From NCBI RefSeq assembly GCF_016862115.1, contig NZ_BOMI01000073.1, positions 1 through 58,913 of the forward strand: 58,913 nt of DNA. Direction: 5' to 3'. A program made the position numbers and the translations under genes. Below the pieces are notes generated by a model that saw only the letters and a program-made list of their open reading frames with translations, was not told where the DNA came from and searched no databases. The stretch is from Paractinoplanes deccanensis. GTDB taxonomy: Bacteria; Actinomycetota; Actinomycetes; Mycobacteriales; Micromonosporaceae. The number at the start of each line of letters is the position of its first letter. Within the stretch, counting starts at the first letter, position 1. This document shows, piece after piece, positions 43,038 to 51,374 of this stretch.

Positions 43038-43105
43038 TTGTTCAGGGCGGTGGAGACCGTCCCGCCGACGTGCGGCAGGTGCGACTCAAGGTAGGCCCTG
43101 AACAA
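43038..43105. promoter_or_regulatory. Long-range 11-bp inverted repeat in the lysC leader
   Basis: Arms TTGTTCAGGGC (43038-43048) and GCCCTGAACAA (43095-43105) are perfect complements with a 46-base spacer holding a smaller hairpin. It sits 55-122 bp upstream of lysC in the 263-bp divergent gap. It may be an RNA leader element or an operator. Confidence 0.45.
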
Positions 43106-43246
43106 CCCTCAATCGCCACCACAGTAGCCGTGAGGCCCGCGCAGGCCGACATGCGATCCCAGATTCCGGCGCGGCGGGCGAGGCGGCGCGCACGACACGC
43201 CGACGCGCGAACGAGCGATACCGCCTCGGGAGGCGAGAATGTCTCG

Positions 43247-44023
43247 GTGCGCCCTCGCTTGATCCTCTTGTCCGCCGCCGTCCTCCTCTCCGGAGCCGCC
43301 GGCGCGTGTGGCGATGCCGCGGGCGGCACCAGCGCTCCCACGCCGACCGCCTCGGCGGCGGTCGAGGCCACCGGCACGCCGGACGCCCGCGCCGACCTCG
43401 CCGCCCGGGCCGCGCTGGCCATGGACAAGGCGTACGCGGCGCTCTACACGCTGGACGAGGGCGGCGGCAAGACGCGCAACGTGGTCGCCACGGTCGGCGC
43501 CGACGGCACGTGGAAGGTCGACGTCGGCGGCGGGGCGCTGGGCGGCACGGCCGACGTGTCGCTCGTCTCCGTCGCGACCGGCGTCTACCAGTGCAGCATC
43601 TCCTCCGCGACCAACCCGATCACGCCGACCTGCGTCAAGCTCGCCGACGCCGGCAAGCGCGTGCCCAAGGAGTACGACCTGCAGGTGCAGCGCCTCTTCC
43701 GCCAGTGGCTGAGCGTCTTCACCGACCGGCAGGCGGCGATCGCGGTGACCGCGGTGCAGCCGCTGACCGGCGCGAAGGGCGACTGCTTCTCGGTCGACTC
43801 GACCGCCGCCTCGCTGGCCGCACCGGTCGACATCGGCATCTACTGCTACTCCGCCGACGGCGTGCTGACCGCCGCCCGGGTCAGCTTCGGCGTGCTCAAG
43901 GAGGTCAGCCAGTCGACCGGGCCGGCGACCGTGCAGCTGCCGGGCGCCGTTGTCGCCGGGCCGCCGATGAGCCTGGACGCCCCGCCGCCGGTGGTGCAGC
44001 CGTCCCTCGCACCCTCCTCGTGA
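43247..44023 (+). CDS. Secreted lipoprotein of unknown function
   Basis: Encodes 258 residues from the GTG at 43247, with GGAGG about 13 bases upstream. A signal peptide (LILLSAAVLLSGAAGAC) ends at a likely lipidated Cys, followed by a Thr/Pro/Ala linker and a domain of about 200 residues with four internal cysteines. I recognise no family. It is divergent from lysC and upstream of the leuA leader. The longer frame back to 42977 is the antisense of lysC. Confidence 0.78.
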   Translation: MRPRLILLSAAVLLSGAAGACGDAAGGTSAPTPTASAAVEATGTPDARADLAARAALAMDKAYAALYTLDEGGGKTRNVVATVGADGTWKVDVGGGALGGTADVSLVSVATGVYQCSISSATNPITPTCVKLADAGKRVPKEYDLQVQRLFRQWLSVFTDRQAAIAVTAVQPLTGAKGDCFSVDSTAASLAAPVDIGIYCYSADGVLTAARVSFGVLKEVSQSTGPATVQLPGAVVAGPPMSLDAPPPVVQPSLAPSS

Positions 44024-44086
44024 CTTCCCACGATCCGGGCGTCTCGCTGGCCACACGGTTGCCGAGCGCGTAACGTCCCTACCGAC

Positions 44087-44161
44087 ATGTGGCAGGCGTT
44101 CCTTCTTCTTCGCTGCCGCGACGAGGCCCCATCCCAGGCCGGCACCTCGTCGCGGAGTTGA
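44087..44161 (+). CDS. leuA leader peptide with three consecutive Leu codons
   Basis: A 24-codon ORF (ATG 44087 to TGA 44159-44161) begins MWQAFLLLRCRDE. The three leucines are all CTT, a rare codon in this GC-rich genome, at 44102-44110. It precedes leuA by 44 bp and is overlapped by a strong hairpin, the classical layout of a leucine-sensing attenuator. Leader peptides before leuA have been described in actinobacteria by comparative analysis. TAACGT, 11 bases before the ATG, is a possible -10, and the absence of a ribosome binding site suggests a leaderless start. Confidence 0.8.
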   Translation: MWQAFLLLRCRDEAPSQAGTSSRS

Positions 44162-44181
44162 CGCGCGCCGCCTTCCTCGTC
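44116..44181 (+). promoter_or_regulatory. Competing hairpins of the leuA attenuator
   Basis: CCGCGACGAGG (44116-44126) pairs perfectly with CCTCGTCGCGG (44145-44155). The same GACGAGG can pair instead with CCTCGTC at 44175-44181. The left arm begins right after the Leu codons, so a stalled ribosome would block it. No U-run follows, so control may be at Rho or translation rather than intrinsic termination. Confidence 0.65.
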
Positions 44182-44205
44182 TCTCCCTCTTAGGAGCAGT
44201 TCCAC

Positions 44206-45948
44206 ATGTCCCAGTCTTCGCAGACGACCCAGCCCTTCGCGGCCCAGCGTCCCAGCACCATGCCGTTCGAGCGCTACGTGCCCTACCACAAGCAGTTCGC
44301 CGTCGACCTGCCCGACCGGCAGTGGCCCGCCCGCCACGTCGAGGCCGCCCCGCGCTGGTGCGCGGTCGACCTGCGCGACGGCAACCAGGCGCTGATCGAC
44401 CCGATGTCCCCCGAGCGCAAGCGGCGCATGTTCATGCTGCTGGTGCAGATGGGCTACAAGGAGATCGAGGTCGGCTTCCCGGCCGCCAGCCAGACCGACT
44501 ACGACTTCGTCCGCCAGCTCATCGAGCAGGACCTGATCCCCGACGACGTCACGATCCAGGTCCTGGTGCAGTGCCGTGAGCACCTGATCGACCGCACGTT
44601 CGAGTCGATCCGCGGCGCCAAGCGCGCGATCGTGCACTTCTACAACTCGACGTCGGCCCTCCAGCGCCGGGTCGTCTTCGGCCTGGACAAGGACGGCATC
44701 ACCGACATCGCCACCACCGGCGCGCGGCTCTGCCAGAAGTACGCCGAGATCCACACCCCGGACACCGAGATCTTCTATGAGTACTCGCCGGAGTCCTACA
44801 CGGGCACCGAGCTGGAGTACGCGCTGGAGGTCTGCTCCGCCGTCATCGACGTGATCGACCCCACGCCGGACCGGCCGCTGATCATCAACCTGCCGGCCAC
44901 CGTCGAGATGGCCACCCCCAACGTCTACGCCGACTCGATCGAGTGGATGCACCGCCACCTGCCCCGGCGCGAGTCGGTGGTGCTGTCGCTCCACCCGCAC
45001 AACGACCGCGGCACCGGGGTGGCGGCCGCCGAGCTGGGCCTGCTGGCCGGCGCCGACCGCATCGAGGGCTGCCTGTTCGGCAACGGCGAGCGCACCGGCA
45101 ACGTCGACCTGGTCACCCTGGGCCTCAACCTGTTCTCCCAGGGCATCGACCCGATGATCAACTTCTCCGACATCGACGAGATCAAGCGCGCCGTCGAGTA
45201 CTGCAACCAGCTGCCCGTGCACGAGCGCCACCCGTACGTCGGCGACCTGGTCTACACCGCGTTCTCCGGCTCCCACCAGGACGCGATCAAGAAGGGCTTC
45301 GCGGCCCTCCAGGCCGACGCCGACGAGGCGGGCGTCGACATCGACGCGTTCACCTGGGGCGTGCCCTACCTGCCGATCGACCCCAAGGACCTGGGCCGCA
45401 GCTACGAGGCGGTCATCCGGGTCAACTCGCAGTCCGGCAAGGGCGGCGTGGCGTACATCATGAAGGAGGAGCACAAGCTCGACCTGCCGCGGCGGCTGCA
45501 GATCGAGTTCTCCGGCGTGGTGCAGCACCACACCGACTCCGAGGGCGGCGAGGTCAGCCCGCAGGAGATGTGGGACATCTTCGCCGGCGAGTACCTGGTC
45601 GAGCACCAGCTGGGCTCCGCGTTCAAGATCGTCGAATACCGGACGTCCAGCGTGGACGGCAAGGTCGAGATCGACGTCGAGGTCTTCCACCGTGGTCAGC
45701 GGCGTCCGCTGGTCGGCGTCGGCAACGGCCCGATCGACGCCTTCCTCAAGGCCATCGAGCCGCTGGGCATCAACGCCCGCTTCCTGGACTACCAGGAGCA
45801 CGCCCTGACCTCCGGCGGCGACGCTCAGGCCGCGGCGTACGTCGAGGTCGAGGTCGGCGACCGCACGCTGTGGGGCGTCGGCATCGACGAAAACATCGTC
45901 AGCGCGTCGATCAAGGCCGTGAACAGCGCGATCAACCGCGCACGCTGA
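44206..45948 (+). CDS. leuA: 2-isopropylmalate synthase
   Basis: Encodes 580 residues that condense acetyl-CoA with 2-ketoisovalerate, the committed step of leucine synthesis. The catalytic segment DLRDGNQAL, the metal-binding HPHNDRG, and the GNGERTGN signature are present. The C-terminal LeuA dimer domain for leucine feedback begins near residue 440. Length matches the actinobacterial long form (Rv3710). AGGAG lies just before the ATG. It is controlled by the upstream leader and ends at an intrinsic terminator. Confidence 0.97.
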   Translation: MSQSSQTTQPFAAQRPSTMPFERYVPYHKQFAVDLPDRQWPARHVEAAPRWCAVDLRDGNQALIDPMSPERKRRMFMLLVQMGYKEIEVGFPAASQTDYDFVRQLIEQDLIPDDVTIQVLVQCREHLIDRTFESIRGAKRAIVHFYNSTSALQRRVVFGLDKDGITDIATTGARLCQKYAEIHTPDTEIFYEYSPESYTGTELEYALEVCSAVIDVIDPTPDRPLIINLPATVEMATPNVYADSIEWMHRHLPRRESVVLSLHPHNDRGTGVAAAELGLLAGADRIEGCLFGNGERTGNVDLVTLGLNLFSQGIDPMINFSDIDEIKRAVEYCNQLPVHERHPYVGDLVYTAFSGSHQDAIKKGFAALQADADEAGVDIDAFTWGVPYLPIDPKDLGRSYEAVIRVNSQSGKGGVAYIMKEEHKLDLPRRLQIEFSGVVQHHTDSEGGEVSPQEMWDIFAGEYLVEHQLGSAFKIVEYRTSSVDGKVEIDVEVFHRGQRRPLVGVGNGPIDAFLKAIEPLGINARFLDYQEHALTSGGDAQAAAYVEVEVGDRTLWGVGIDENIVSASIKAVNSAINRAR

Positions 45949-45955
45949 GCCTTCC

Positions 45956-46011
45956 CGCGGCGCTTCCTCCCATCGGTTGATCTTGCCGAGCGGAGGGAGC
46001 GCCGCGCTTTT
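45956..46011 (+). terminator. Intrinsic terminator after leuA
   Basis: A 15-bp stem with one G-U pair (45956-45970 with 45992-46006) and a 21-base loop ends in CTTTT, ten bases after the leuA stop. Confidence 0.85.
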
Positions 46012-46023
46012 ACGCTGGGCCAT

Positions 46024-46671
46024 GTGTCCCCTCGCATTCCACTGACCCTCGCCACCGCCCTGCTCGGACTCTCCGGCCTGCTCGCCCTCTCGGGCTGTGA
46101 GGGCATCTCGGTCTCACCCGCTCCGACCGCGACCTCCACGTCCACAAAGGAGGCGGGCGCGCAGCTCGCCAAGCTGACCGTCGCGAAGGCCGGCTCGATG
46201 GCCGGCTACAGCCGCGAGAAGTTCCCCCACTGGCGCGACACCGGGTCGAACTGCGACGTGCGCGACTCGGTGCTCAAGCGCGACGGCAAGAACGTCAAGC
46301 TGTCCGGCTGCAACGTCGTGGCCGGCACCTGGACGAGCCTCTACGACGGCAAGGTCCTCAACTCCCCCACCAAGGTCGACATCGACCATGTGGTGCCGCT
46401 GGCGAACGCGTGGCGCTCCGGCGCCTCGAAGTGGACCACCGACAAGCGTGGCGACTTCGCCAACGACCTCGACGACCCCCAGCTGGTGGCCGTCTCGGCG
46501 ACCTCGAACCGCTCGAAGGGCGACCAGGACCCGTCGACCTGGAAACCGTCCGAAACCAGCAGTTGGTGCGAATATGCGCAAGACTGGATCGCGGTCAAGA
46601 GCAAGTGGAAGCTCACCGTGACCGACAAGGAGAAGTCCGCGCTCACCGACATGTTGGAGAAGTGCTCATGA
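46024..46671 (+). CDS. Secreted HNH-type (GmrSD C-terminal-like, DUF1524) lipoprotein nuclease
   Basis: Encodes 215 residues. A signal peptide ends in a good lipobox (ALSGC), followed by a Thr/Ser linker and an HNH/DUF1524 domain with the core IDHVVPLANAW and a downstream LVAVSATSNRSKGDQDPSTW. This family is usually exported in actinobacteria and probably cuts extracellular DNA; the true role is not settled. The GTG start at 46024 has no ribosome binding site. The stop overlaps the next gene by four bases (ATGA). Confidence 0.88.
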   Translation: MSPRIPLTLATALLGLSGLLALSGCEGISVSPAPTATSTSTKEAGAQLAKLTVAKAGSMAGYSREKFPHWRDTGSNCDVRDSVLKRDGKNVKLSGCNVVAGTWTSLYDGKVLNSPTKVDIDHVVPLANAWRSGASKWTTDKRGDFANDLDDPQLVAVSATSNRSKGDQDPSTWKPSETSSWCEYAQDWIAVKSKWKLTVTDKEKSALTDMLEKCS

Positions 46672-46922
46672 CTGGTTCCGCACCCACCACCGACATCGTG
46701 GCCGGCCCGGGCGGCGTGATGACCGACGAGGTCGGCGTGGTGACCGGCGATCTGACGCTGCGCACCGAGGTCACCGGCAACCAGGCCGTCGTCCGGGTGC
46801 AGTACAAGGACGCCGAGGAGTGGTACACGGTGACCGGTGCCAAGGCGGCCCTCCAGGACCCGGCGGACGCCGAGGCGATCCACATCGTCGTATCGGGCAT
46901 CTTGAACCGTCCGGAAGGATGA
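46668..46922 (+). CDS. Small hypothetical protein coupled to the HNH lipoprotein
   Basis: Encodes 84 residues from the ATG at 46668 that overlaps the nuclease stop. It is acidic, with a Thr/Val-rich beta-type pattern (GNQAVVRVQYKDAEEWY, GAKAALQDP), and has no signal peptide. I recognise no family. A role as partner or inhibitor of the nuclease is possible only by position; a cytoplasmic protein could not inhibit an exported enzyme outside the cell. Confidence 0.75.
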   Translation: MTGSAPTTDIVAGPGGVMTDEVGVVTGDLTLRTEVTGNQAVVRVQYKDAEEWYTVTGAKAALQDPADAEAIHIVVSGILNRPEG

Positions 46923-46931
46923 TCTTCATAG

Positions 46932-46972
46932 ACGGTACGGGGCAGCAGAACGGTCCCGTACCGTCCTATGCT
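46932..46972 (+). promoter_or_regulatory. Palindrome overlapping the promoter of the first RTX-like gene
   Basis: Perfect 10-bp arms ACGGTACGGG (46932-46941) and CCCGTACCGT (46955-46964) end two bases before a -10-like TATGCT (46967-46972). The palindrome covers the -35/spacer region, as an operator would. It could alternatively be a weak terminator for the small gene. Confidence 0.5.
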
Positions 46973-47010
46973 CCTGGAGCCTCGCATCGCGGACGCTCCA
47001 AGGAGTCCCC

Positions 47011-48105
47011 TTGCCCCGCATCTCCCGCTGGCCTTCCCGGGCCGCTCTGACCCTGCTCGCCATCGGCGCCGCCGGCGCCGTAGCCACACCGGCCCAGGCC
47101 GCGGCCAACGGCGTCGTCACCGTCGTGTCGTCGACCGTGATCACGTATCCGGCCGTGCCCGGCCGGACCAACAACGTCGTGCTGTCCCGCTCGGGCAACA
47201 CGATCACCGTCGACGACACCACCGTCATCAAGGCGGGCGCGGGCTGCGCCGCGGTCGCCGGCGACAAGACCAAGGTCCGGTGCACCCCCAAGAAGGCGCC
47301 CACCCTGATCCGTGTCTACCTGCGCGACGGCAACGACTCCCTGGTCAACAAGGCCGGCCTGGCCCTCGCCGTCAGCGGCGGCGCCGGCAACGACCGGATC
47401 ACCGGCGGCCCCCGCGCCGACTACCTGGCCGGTGACGACGGCAACGACGCCATCTGGGGCCTGGGTGGCGGCGACACCATCCTCGGTCACCACGGCAGCG
47501 ATGCGCTTTCCGGCGGCGACGGCAACGACAACGTCAACGGCGGCGAGCAGAACGACCGGCTCTTCGGCGGCAACGGCCTGGACCGGCTCTCCGGCGAAGC
47601 CGGCAACGACGTCGAGAACGGCGGCGCCGGCGACGACGCCTTCGAGCAGATCGTCGAGGAAAGCCCCAAGGTCACCGACGCCGACCGGTTCATCGGCGGC
47701 CCCGGCCGCGACGAGATGCTCTACCTCATGCGCAGCCGCGGCATCGTGGCCGACGCCGACGGGGCGACCGGCGACGACGGCTACCCGGGCGAGCGCGACT
47801 CCATCGGCGCCGACATCGAGGCCATCTGGGGCGGCAACGGCAACGACCGGCTGCTCGGCACGAGCCGCGACGACTTCCTGTCCGGCGGCTACGGCAACGA
47901 CACCCTTCTCGGCTACGGCGGCGCCGACACCCTCTTCGGCGACCTCGGCGCCGACCTGATCTCCGGAGGCGCGGGCGACGACTCGCTCTACGCCTCCGAC
48001 GGAACCAAGGACCGCGTGGACGGCGGCGCCAACGCCACGGCCACCGGTGACACCTGTCAGCTCGACAGGGCCGACATCTCCGCGTCCTGCGAAAGGAAGC
48101 AGTAA
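47011..48105 (+). CDS. Secreted RTX-like calcium-binding repeat protein 1
   Basis: Encodes 364 residues from a TTG start at 47011, chosen because AAGGAG lies five bases upstream. A Sec signal peptide ends near PAQAA, followed by a domain of about 80 residues shared with the next three genes (RSGNTITVDDTT, a Cys pair about 15 residues apart). Two blocks of Gly/Asp nonapeptides (GGAGNDRI, GGDGNDN) flank a short non-repeat region, and two cysteines close the C-terminus. The repeats bind calcium in beta-rolls. Type I secretion usually exports RTX proteins, but this one carries a Sec signal and has no transporter nearby. Its stop overlaps the next ATG by one base. Confidence 0.88.
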   Translation: MPRISRWPSRAALTLLAIGAAGAVATPAQAAANGVVTVVSSTVITYPAVPGRTNNVVLSRSGNTITVDDTTVIKAGAGCAAVAGDKTKVRCTPKKAPTLIRVYLRDGNDSLVNKAGLALAVSGGAGNDRITGGPRADYLAGDDGNDAIWGLGGGDTILGHHGSDALSGGDGNDNVNGGEQNDRLFGGNGLDRLSGEAGNDVENGGAGDDAFEQIVEESPKVTDADRFIGGPGRDEMLYLMRSRGIVADADGATGDDGYPGERDSIGADIEAIWGGNGNDRLLGTSRDDFLSGGYGNDTLLGYGGADTLFGDLGADLISGGAGDDSLYASDGTKDRVDGGANATATGDTCQLDRADISASCERKQ

Positions 48106-49220
48106 TGAAGATCGGTAAGAAGTCCGCGCGCGCCGCGGTGGCCACGGTCGGCGCCATCGGCGTCGTGGGCGTGGGCTGGCTCGCCATGCCGGCCGACGCC
48201 GCGACCGCGGCCGGCGTGGTCAAGGTCGTCAACGGCAGCCGGGTTCAGTACGTCGCCGCGGCCGGCCGGATCAACCAGGTCGTCGTGACGCGCTCCGGCA
48301 ACACCATCACCGTCGACGACACGACCACCGCGATCAAGGCCGGTACCGGTTGCGGCGCGGTCAAGGGCGACAAGACCAAGATCCGCTGCACCCTGAAGGT
48401 CAAGCCGACCTGGGTCATCGCCAGCCTGCTGGACAAGAACGACAGCTTCCTCAACAAGACGGACCTCAACTCGACGGTCGCGGGGGGCGCCGGGAACGAC
48501 AAGATCTACGGCGGGCCCAAGGCCGACAGCCTCCAGGGCAACGACGGCAACGACGCGATCTGGGCCCTGGACGGCAACGACACGGTCGTCGGCGGCAACG
48601 GCAACGACGCCCTCTCCGGCGGCAACGGCAACGACATCCTCGACGGCGCGGCCGGCGCCGACCGGCTCTTCGGCTCCAACGGCGACGACATCCTCGGCGG
48701 CCAGGCCGGCAACGACTACGAGGACGGCGGCAGCGGCGACGACACGTTCCTCCAGCTCCTCCAGTACGCGCCCGGCACCGACGCCGACACGATCGCCGGC
48801 GGCGCCGGCCTCGACGCGGTCGACTACAGCATCGACTACCGCACCAAGGCGATCCGCGCCGACGCCGACGGCGCCAAGGGCGACGACGGCTCGGCCGGCG
48901 AGAAGGACAGCATCAGCACCACGGTCGAGGCCGTTCTCGGCGGCGCCGGCAACGACGTGCTGGTCGGCACGGCCCGGGCGGACATCCTGCTCGGCGGCCC
49001 CGGCAACGACGTGATCGGCGCGAGCGCCGGCAACGACTTCCTCGCGGGCGAGTCCGGCCGCGACACCCTCAACGGCGCCGCGGGCATCGACGTCTGCACC
49101 GCCGACGAGACCCTGATCAGCTGCGAGCAGAGCTGGAGCGACTACTCCGCCGAGTCCGCGGGCTCCCGGGGCTCGTTCGACGCCGACGCGATCCGCGCCA
49201 AGGAAAGCCTGATCGGCTGA
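48105..49220 (+). CDS. Secreted RTX-like calcium-binding repeat protein 2
   Basis: Encodes 371 residues from the ATG at 48105 (TAATG overlap, AAAGGA upstream). Layout as in the first paralogue: signal peptide ending near PADAA, N-terminal domain with the RSGNTITVDDTT motif and a Cys pair, then Gly/Asp repeats, and a C-terminal CxxCEQ-like pair. Its final 25 residues (about SWSDYSAESAGSRGS) extend beyond the other copies. It forms a translationally coupled pair with the first gene and is followed by a terminator. Confidence 0.88.
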   Translation: MKIGKKSARAAVATVGAIGVVGVGWLAMPADAATAAGVVKVVNGSRVQYVAAAGRINQVVVTRSGNTITVDDTTTAIKAGTGCGAVKGDKTKIRCTLKVKPTWVIASLLDKNDSFLNKTDLNSTVAGGAGNDKIYGGPKADSLQGNDGNDAIWALDGNDTVVGGNGNDALSGGNGNDILDGAAGADRLFGSNGDDILGGQAGNDYEDGGSGDDTFLQLLQYAPGTDADTIAGGAGLDAVDYSIDYRTKAIRADADGAKGDDGSAGEKDSISTTVEAVLGGAGNDVLVGTARADILLGGPGNDVIGASAGNDFLAGESGRDTLNGAAGIDVCTADETLISCEQSWSDYSAESAGSRGSFDADAIRAKESLIG

Positions 49221-49236
49221 CACCGACGTCATGACG

Positions 49237-49270
49237 AGGGCGGCCCGCCGAGGGCCGCCCTCTTTCTCTC
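49237..49270 (+). terminator. Terminator between the two RTX-like gene pairs
   Basis: A perfect 11-bp stem (49237-49247 with 49253-49263), a 5-base loop and a T-rich tail follow the second RTX-like gene by 16 bases. Confidence 0.85.
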
Positions 49271-49291
49271 CCCCAGCTCCCCGAGGTGCAC

Positions 49292-50311
49292 ATGCTCCAC
49301 TCCCCCTGGCCGGCCCGGATCGCCCTGACCGCGGCCGCCACCGTCACCGTCGGCGCCCTGGCCGCGCCCGCCCAGGCGGCCACGATCGGCACGGTCGCCG
49401 TCGAGCAGAAGTCCATCGTGGCCTACGTGACCAGCCCCGGCGTCACAAAGCACACCATCAGCATCACCCGGTCGGGACGGACCGTGACCGTCGACGACTC
49501 CGTGGCGGTCAAGGCCGGCAAGGGTTGTTCGGCCGTCGGCGGCGACAAGACCAAGGTCCGGTGCACCCTCTCGGTCAACCCGACGTGGCTGCGCCTGGTC
49601 CTCGGCGGCGGCAACGACATCCTCGTCAACCGCAGCGACCTCTCGATGAACGTGGACGCCGGCAACGGCAACGACCGGATCACCGGCGGTCCGAAGCGCG
49701 ACATCCTCGACGGCAACATCGGCAACGACGCCCTCTGGGGTCTGGGCGGCAACGACGACCTCGAGGCCTACTCGGGCGCCGACGCGCTCTCCGGCGGCGA
49801 CGGCGACGACAAGCTCGACGGCGGCTGGGACAACGACCGGCTCCTGGGCGGCAACGGCAAGGACTTGCTGAACGGGGGCTTCGGCAACGACATCGAGGAC
49901 GGCGGACCCGGAGCCGACCGCTTCGAGCAGAACGGCGACCTGAACGGCAGCTCCGACGCGGACTCGATCATCGGCGGCGCCGGGCTCGACCTGCTCACGT
50001 ACGCCGTCCGCAGCAAGCCGGTGACCGCCGACGCCGACGCCGTGCGCGGCGACGACGGCGGGGCGGGCGAGCGGGACACCATCGGCACCTCGATCGAGAT
50101 GATCCAGGGCGGCAACGGCAACGACCGCCTGATCGGCACCCCGCGCACCGACTACCTCTACGGCGACGCGGGCAACGACGTGATCACCGGAGCCGCCGGC
50201 AACGACTTCCTCTACGGCGAAGCCGGCCGCGACAACGTCAACGGCGGCGCCGGCAGCGACCAGTGCGAGCGCGGCGCCGGCGACACCGTCGCGGGATGCG
50301 AGGCGTCGTGA
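49292..50311 (+). CDS. Secreted RTX-like calcium-binding repeat protein 3
   Basis: Encodes 339 residues from the ATG at 49292 (GAGG five bases upstream); a GTG two codons earlier is in frame. Signal peptide ends near PAQAA. The N-terminal domain is the most diverged of the four (TRSGRTVTVDDSV) but keeps the Cys pair, and the Gly/Asp repeats and C-terminal cysteine pair are conserved. The stop overlaps the GTG start of the fourth gene by four bases. Confidence 0.88.
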   Translation: MLHSPWPARIALTAAATVTVGALAAPAQAATIGTVAVEQKSIVAYVTSPGVTKHTISITRSGRTVTVDDSVAVKAGKGCSAVGGDKTKVRCTLSVNPTWLRLVLGGGNDILVNRSDLSMNVDAGNGNDRITGGPKRDILDGNIGNDALWGLGGNDDLEAYSGADALSGGDGDDKLDGGWDNDRLLGGNGKDLLNGGFGNDIEDGGPGADRFEQNGDLNGSSDADSIIGGAGLDLLTYAVRSKPVTADADAVRGDDGGAGERDTIGTSIEMIQGGNGNDRLIGTPRTDYLYGDAGNDVITGAAGNDFLYGEAGRDNVNGGAGSDQCERGAGDTVAGCEAS

Positions 50312-51318
50312 AAAGGCTTGTGATCAGGGCCTCTGTCGGCGTCCTGGCCGCGGGAGCGATGGCCTTAGGGGGCGCCTCCCTGCCCGCGGAGGCCGCCACC
50401 GCCGGCGTCGTCACCGTCGTCAACGGCAAGGTGGTCTCGTACTCCTCGGCCTGGACGCGCGTCCACAATGTCGTCTTCACGCGGTCCGGCCGCACGATCA
50501 CCGTGGACGACACCACCGCGGTGAAGGCGGGATCGGGATGCAAGCCGGTCAGCGGCGACAGCACGAAGGTCCGGTGCACCACGAAGACGAATCCCACCGC
50601 GGTCCGGGTCTACCTGGGCCGCTACAACGACTCGGTGGTCAACCGGACCGATCTGTCCCTGTTCGCGTACGGCGCGGCGGGCAACGACAGGCTCACCGGT
50701 GGCCCTCGGCGTGACGTCTTCCGCGGCGACGACGGCAACGACGCGATCTGGGGCCTCGGCGGCGGGGACGAGATCTGGGGCGACCACGGCGCCGACGCTC
50801 TCTCCGGTGGCGACGGCAACGACGTCATCCTGGGATGGGACGGCAACGACCGGCTGCTGGGCGGCAACGGCCACGACGAGTTGCTCGGCGACAACGGCAA
50901 CGACATCGAGGACGGCGGGCCCGGCAACGACTACCTCAACCAGAACGGCGAGCCGATCGGCTCCGACGCCGACTCGCTGATCGGCGGCGCCGGCATCGAC
51001 GCGGTTCACTACGATCTACGCAGCCGGGCGGTCACCGCCGACGCCGACGCGGTCCGGGGCGACGACGGCCGGACCGGCGAGCGCGACACCATCGGCACGT
51101 CCGTGGAAGAGATCTACGGGGGCTCCGGCAACGACCGCTTGCTGGGCACGCCCCGTCCCGACTTCCTCGACGGCGGCCCGGGCAACGACGCGATCGCCGG
51201 CGGCTCCGGCAACGACTGGTTGACCGGTGGCCCCGGCCGGGACTACGTCAACGGCGCCGCCGGCACCGACAGCTGCAGCGTCGAGAAGAGCGACACGGTC
51301 CTCAGCTGCGAATACTGA
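50308..51318 (+). CDS. Secreted RTX-like calcium-binding repeat protein 4
   Basis: Encodes 336 residues from a GTG at 50308 (GTGA overlap with the third gene, GAGG upstream); an in-frame ATG four codons earlier is possible. Signal peptide (VGVLAAGAMALGG) ends near PAEAA. The same N-terminal domain, Gly/Asp repeat blocks and terminal Cys pair (SCSVEK, LSCEY) are present. It is the last of four tandem paralogues and ends at a terminator shared with the peptide transporter. Confidence 0.88.
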   Translation: MKRLVIRASVGVLAAGAMALGGASLPAEAATAGVVTVVNGKVVSYSSAWTRVHNVVFTRSGRTITVDDTTAVKAGSGCKPVSGDSTKVRCTTKTNPTAVRVYLGRYNDSVVNRTDLSLFAYGAAGNDRLTGGPRRDVFRGDDGNDAIWGLGGGDEIWGDHGADALSGGDGNDVILGWDGNDRLLGGNGHDELLGDNGNDIEDGGPGNDYLNQNGEPIGSDADSLIGGAGIDAVHYDLRSRAVTADADAVRGDDGRTGERDTIGTSVEEIYGGSGNDRLLGTPRPDFLDGGPGNDAIAGGSGNDWLTGGPGRDYVNGAAGTDSCSVEKSDTVLSCEY

Positions 51319-51330
51319 CCGGCAAGCCGA

Positions 51331-51365
51331 AAGGGCCGCTTCCCCGAGGGGGAGCGGCCCTTCTC
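51331..51365. terminator. Terminator between the RTX-like cluster and the peptide transporter
   Basis: A 15-bp stem with one G-U pair (51331-51345 with 51348-51362) and a two-base gap sits between convergent genes, 12 bases from either stop, and can serve both. Confidence 0.8.
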
Positions 51366-51374
51366 GCGTACGGA

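Noticed and set aside
43846..46023. Long minus-strand frame opposite leuA
   Set aside because: Antisense artefact; leuA is unambiguous.
47390..51260. Regular 18-27-bp repeats resembling a CRISPR array
   Set aside because: They lie in frame in secreted proteins and encode Gly/Asp calcium-binding nonapeptides. There are no unique spacers.
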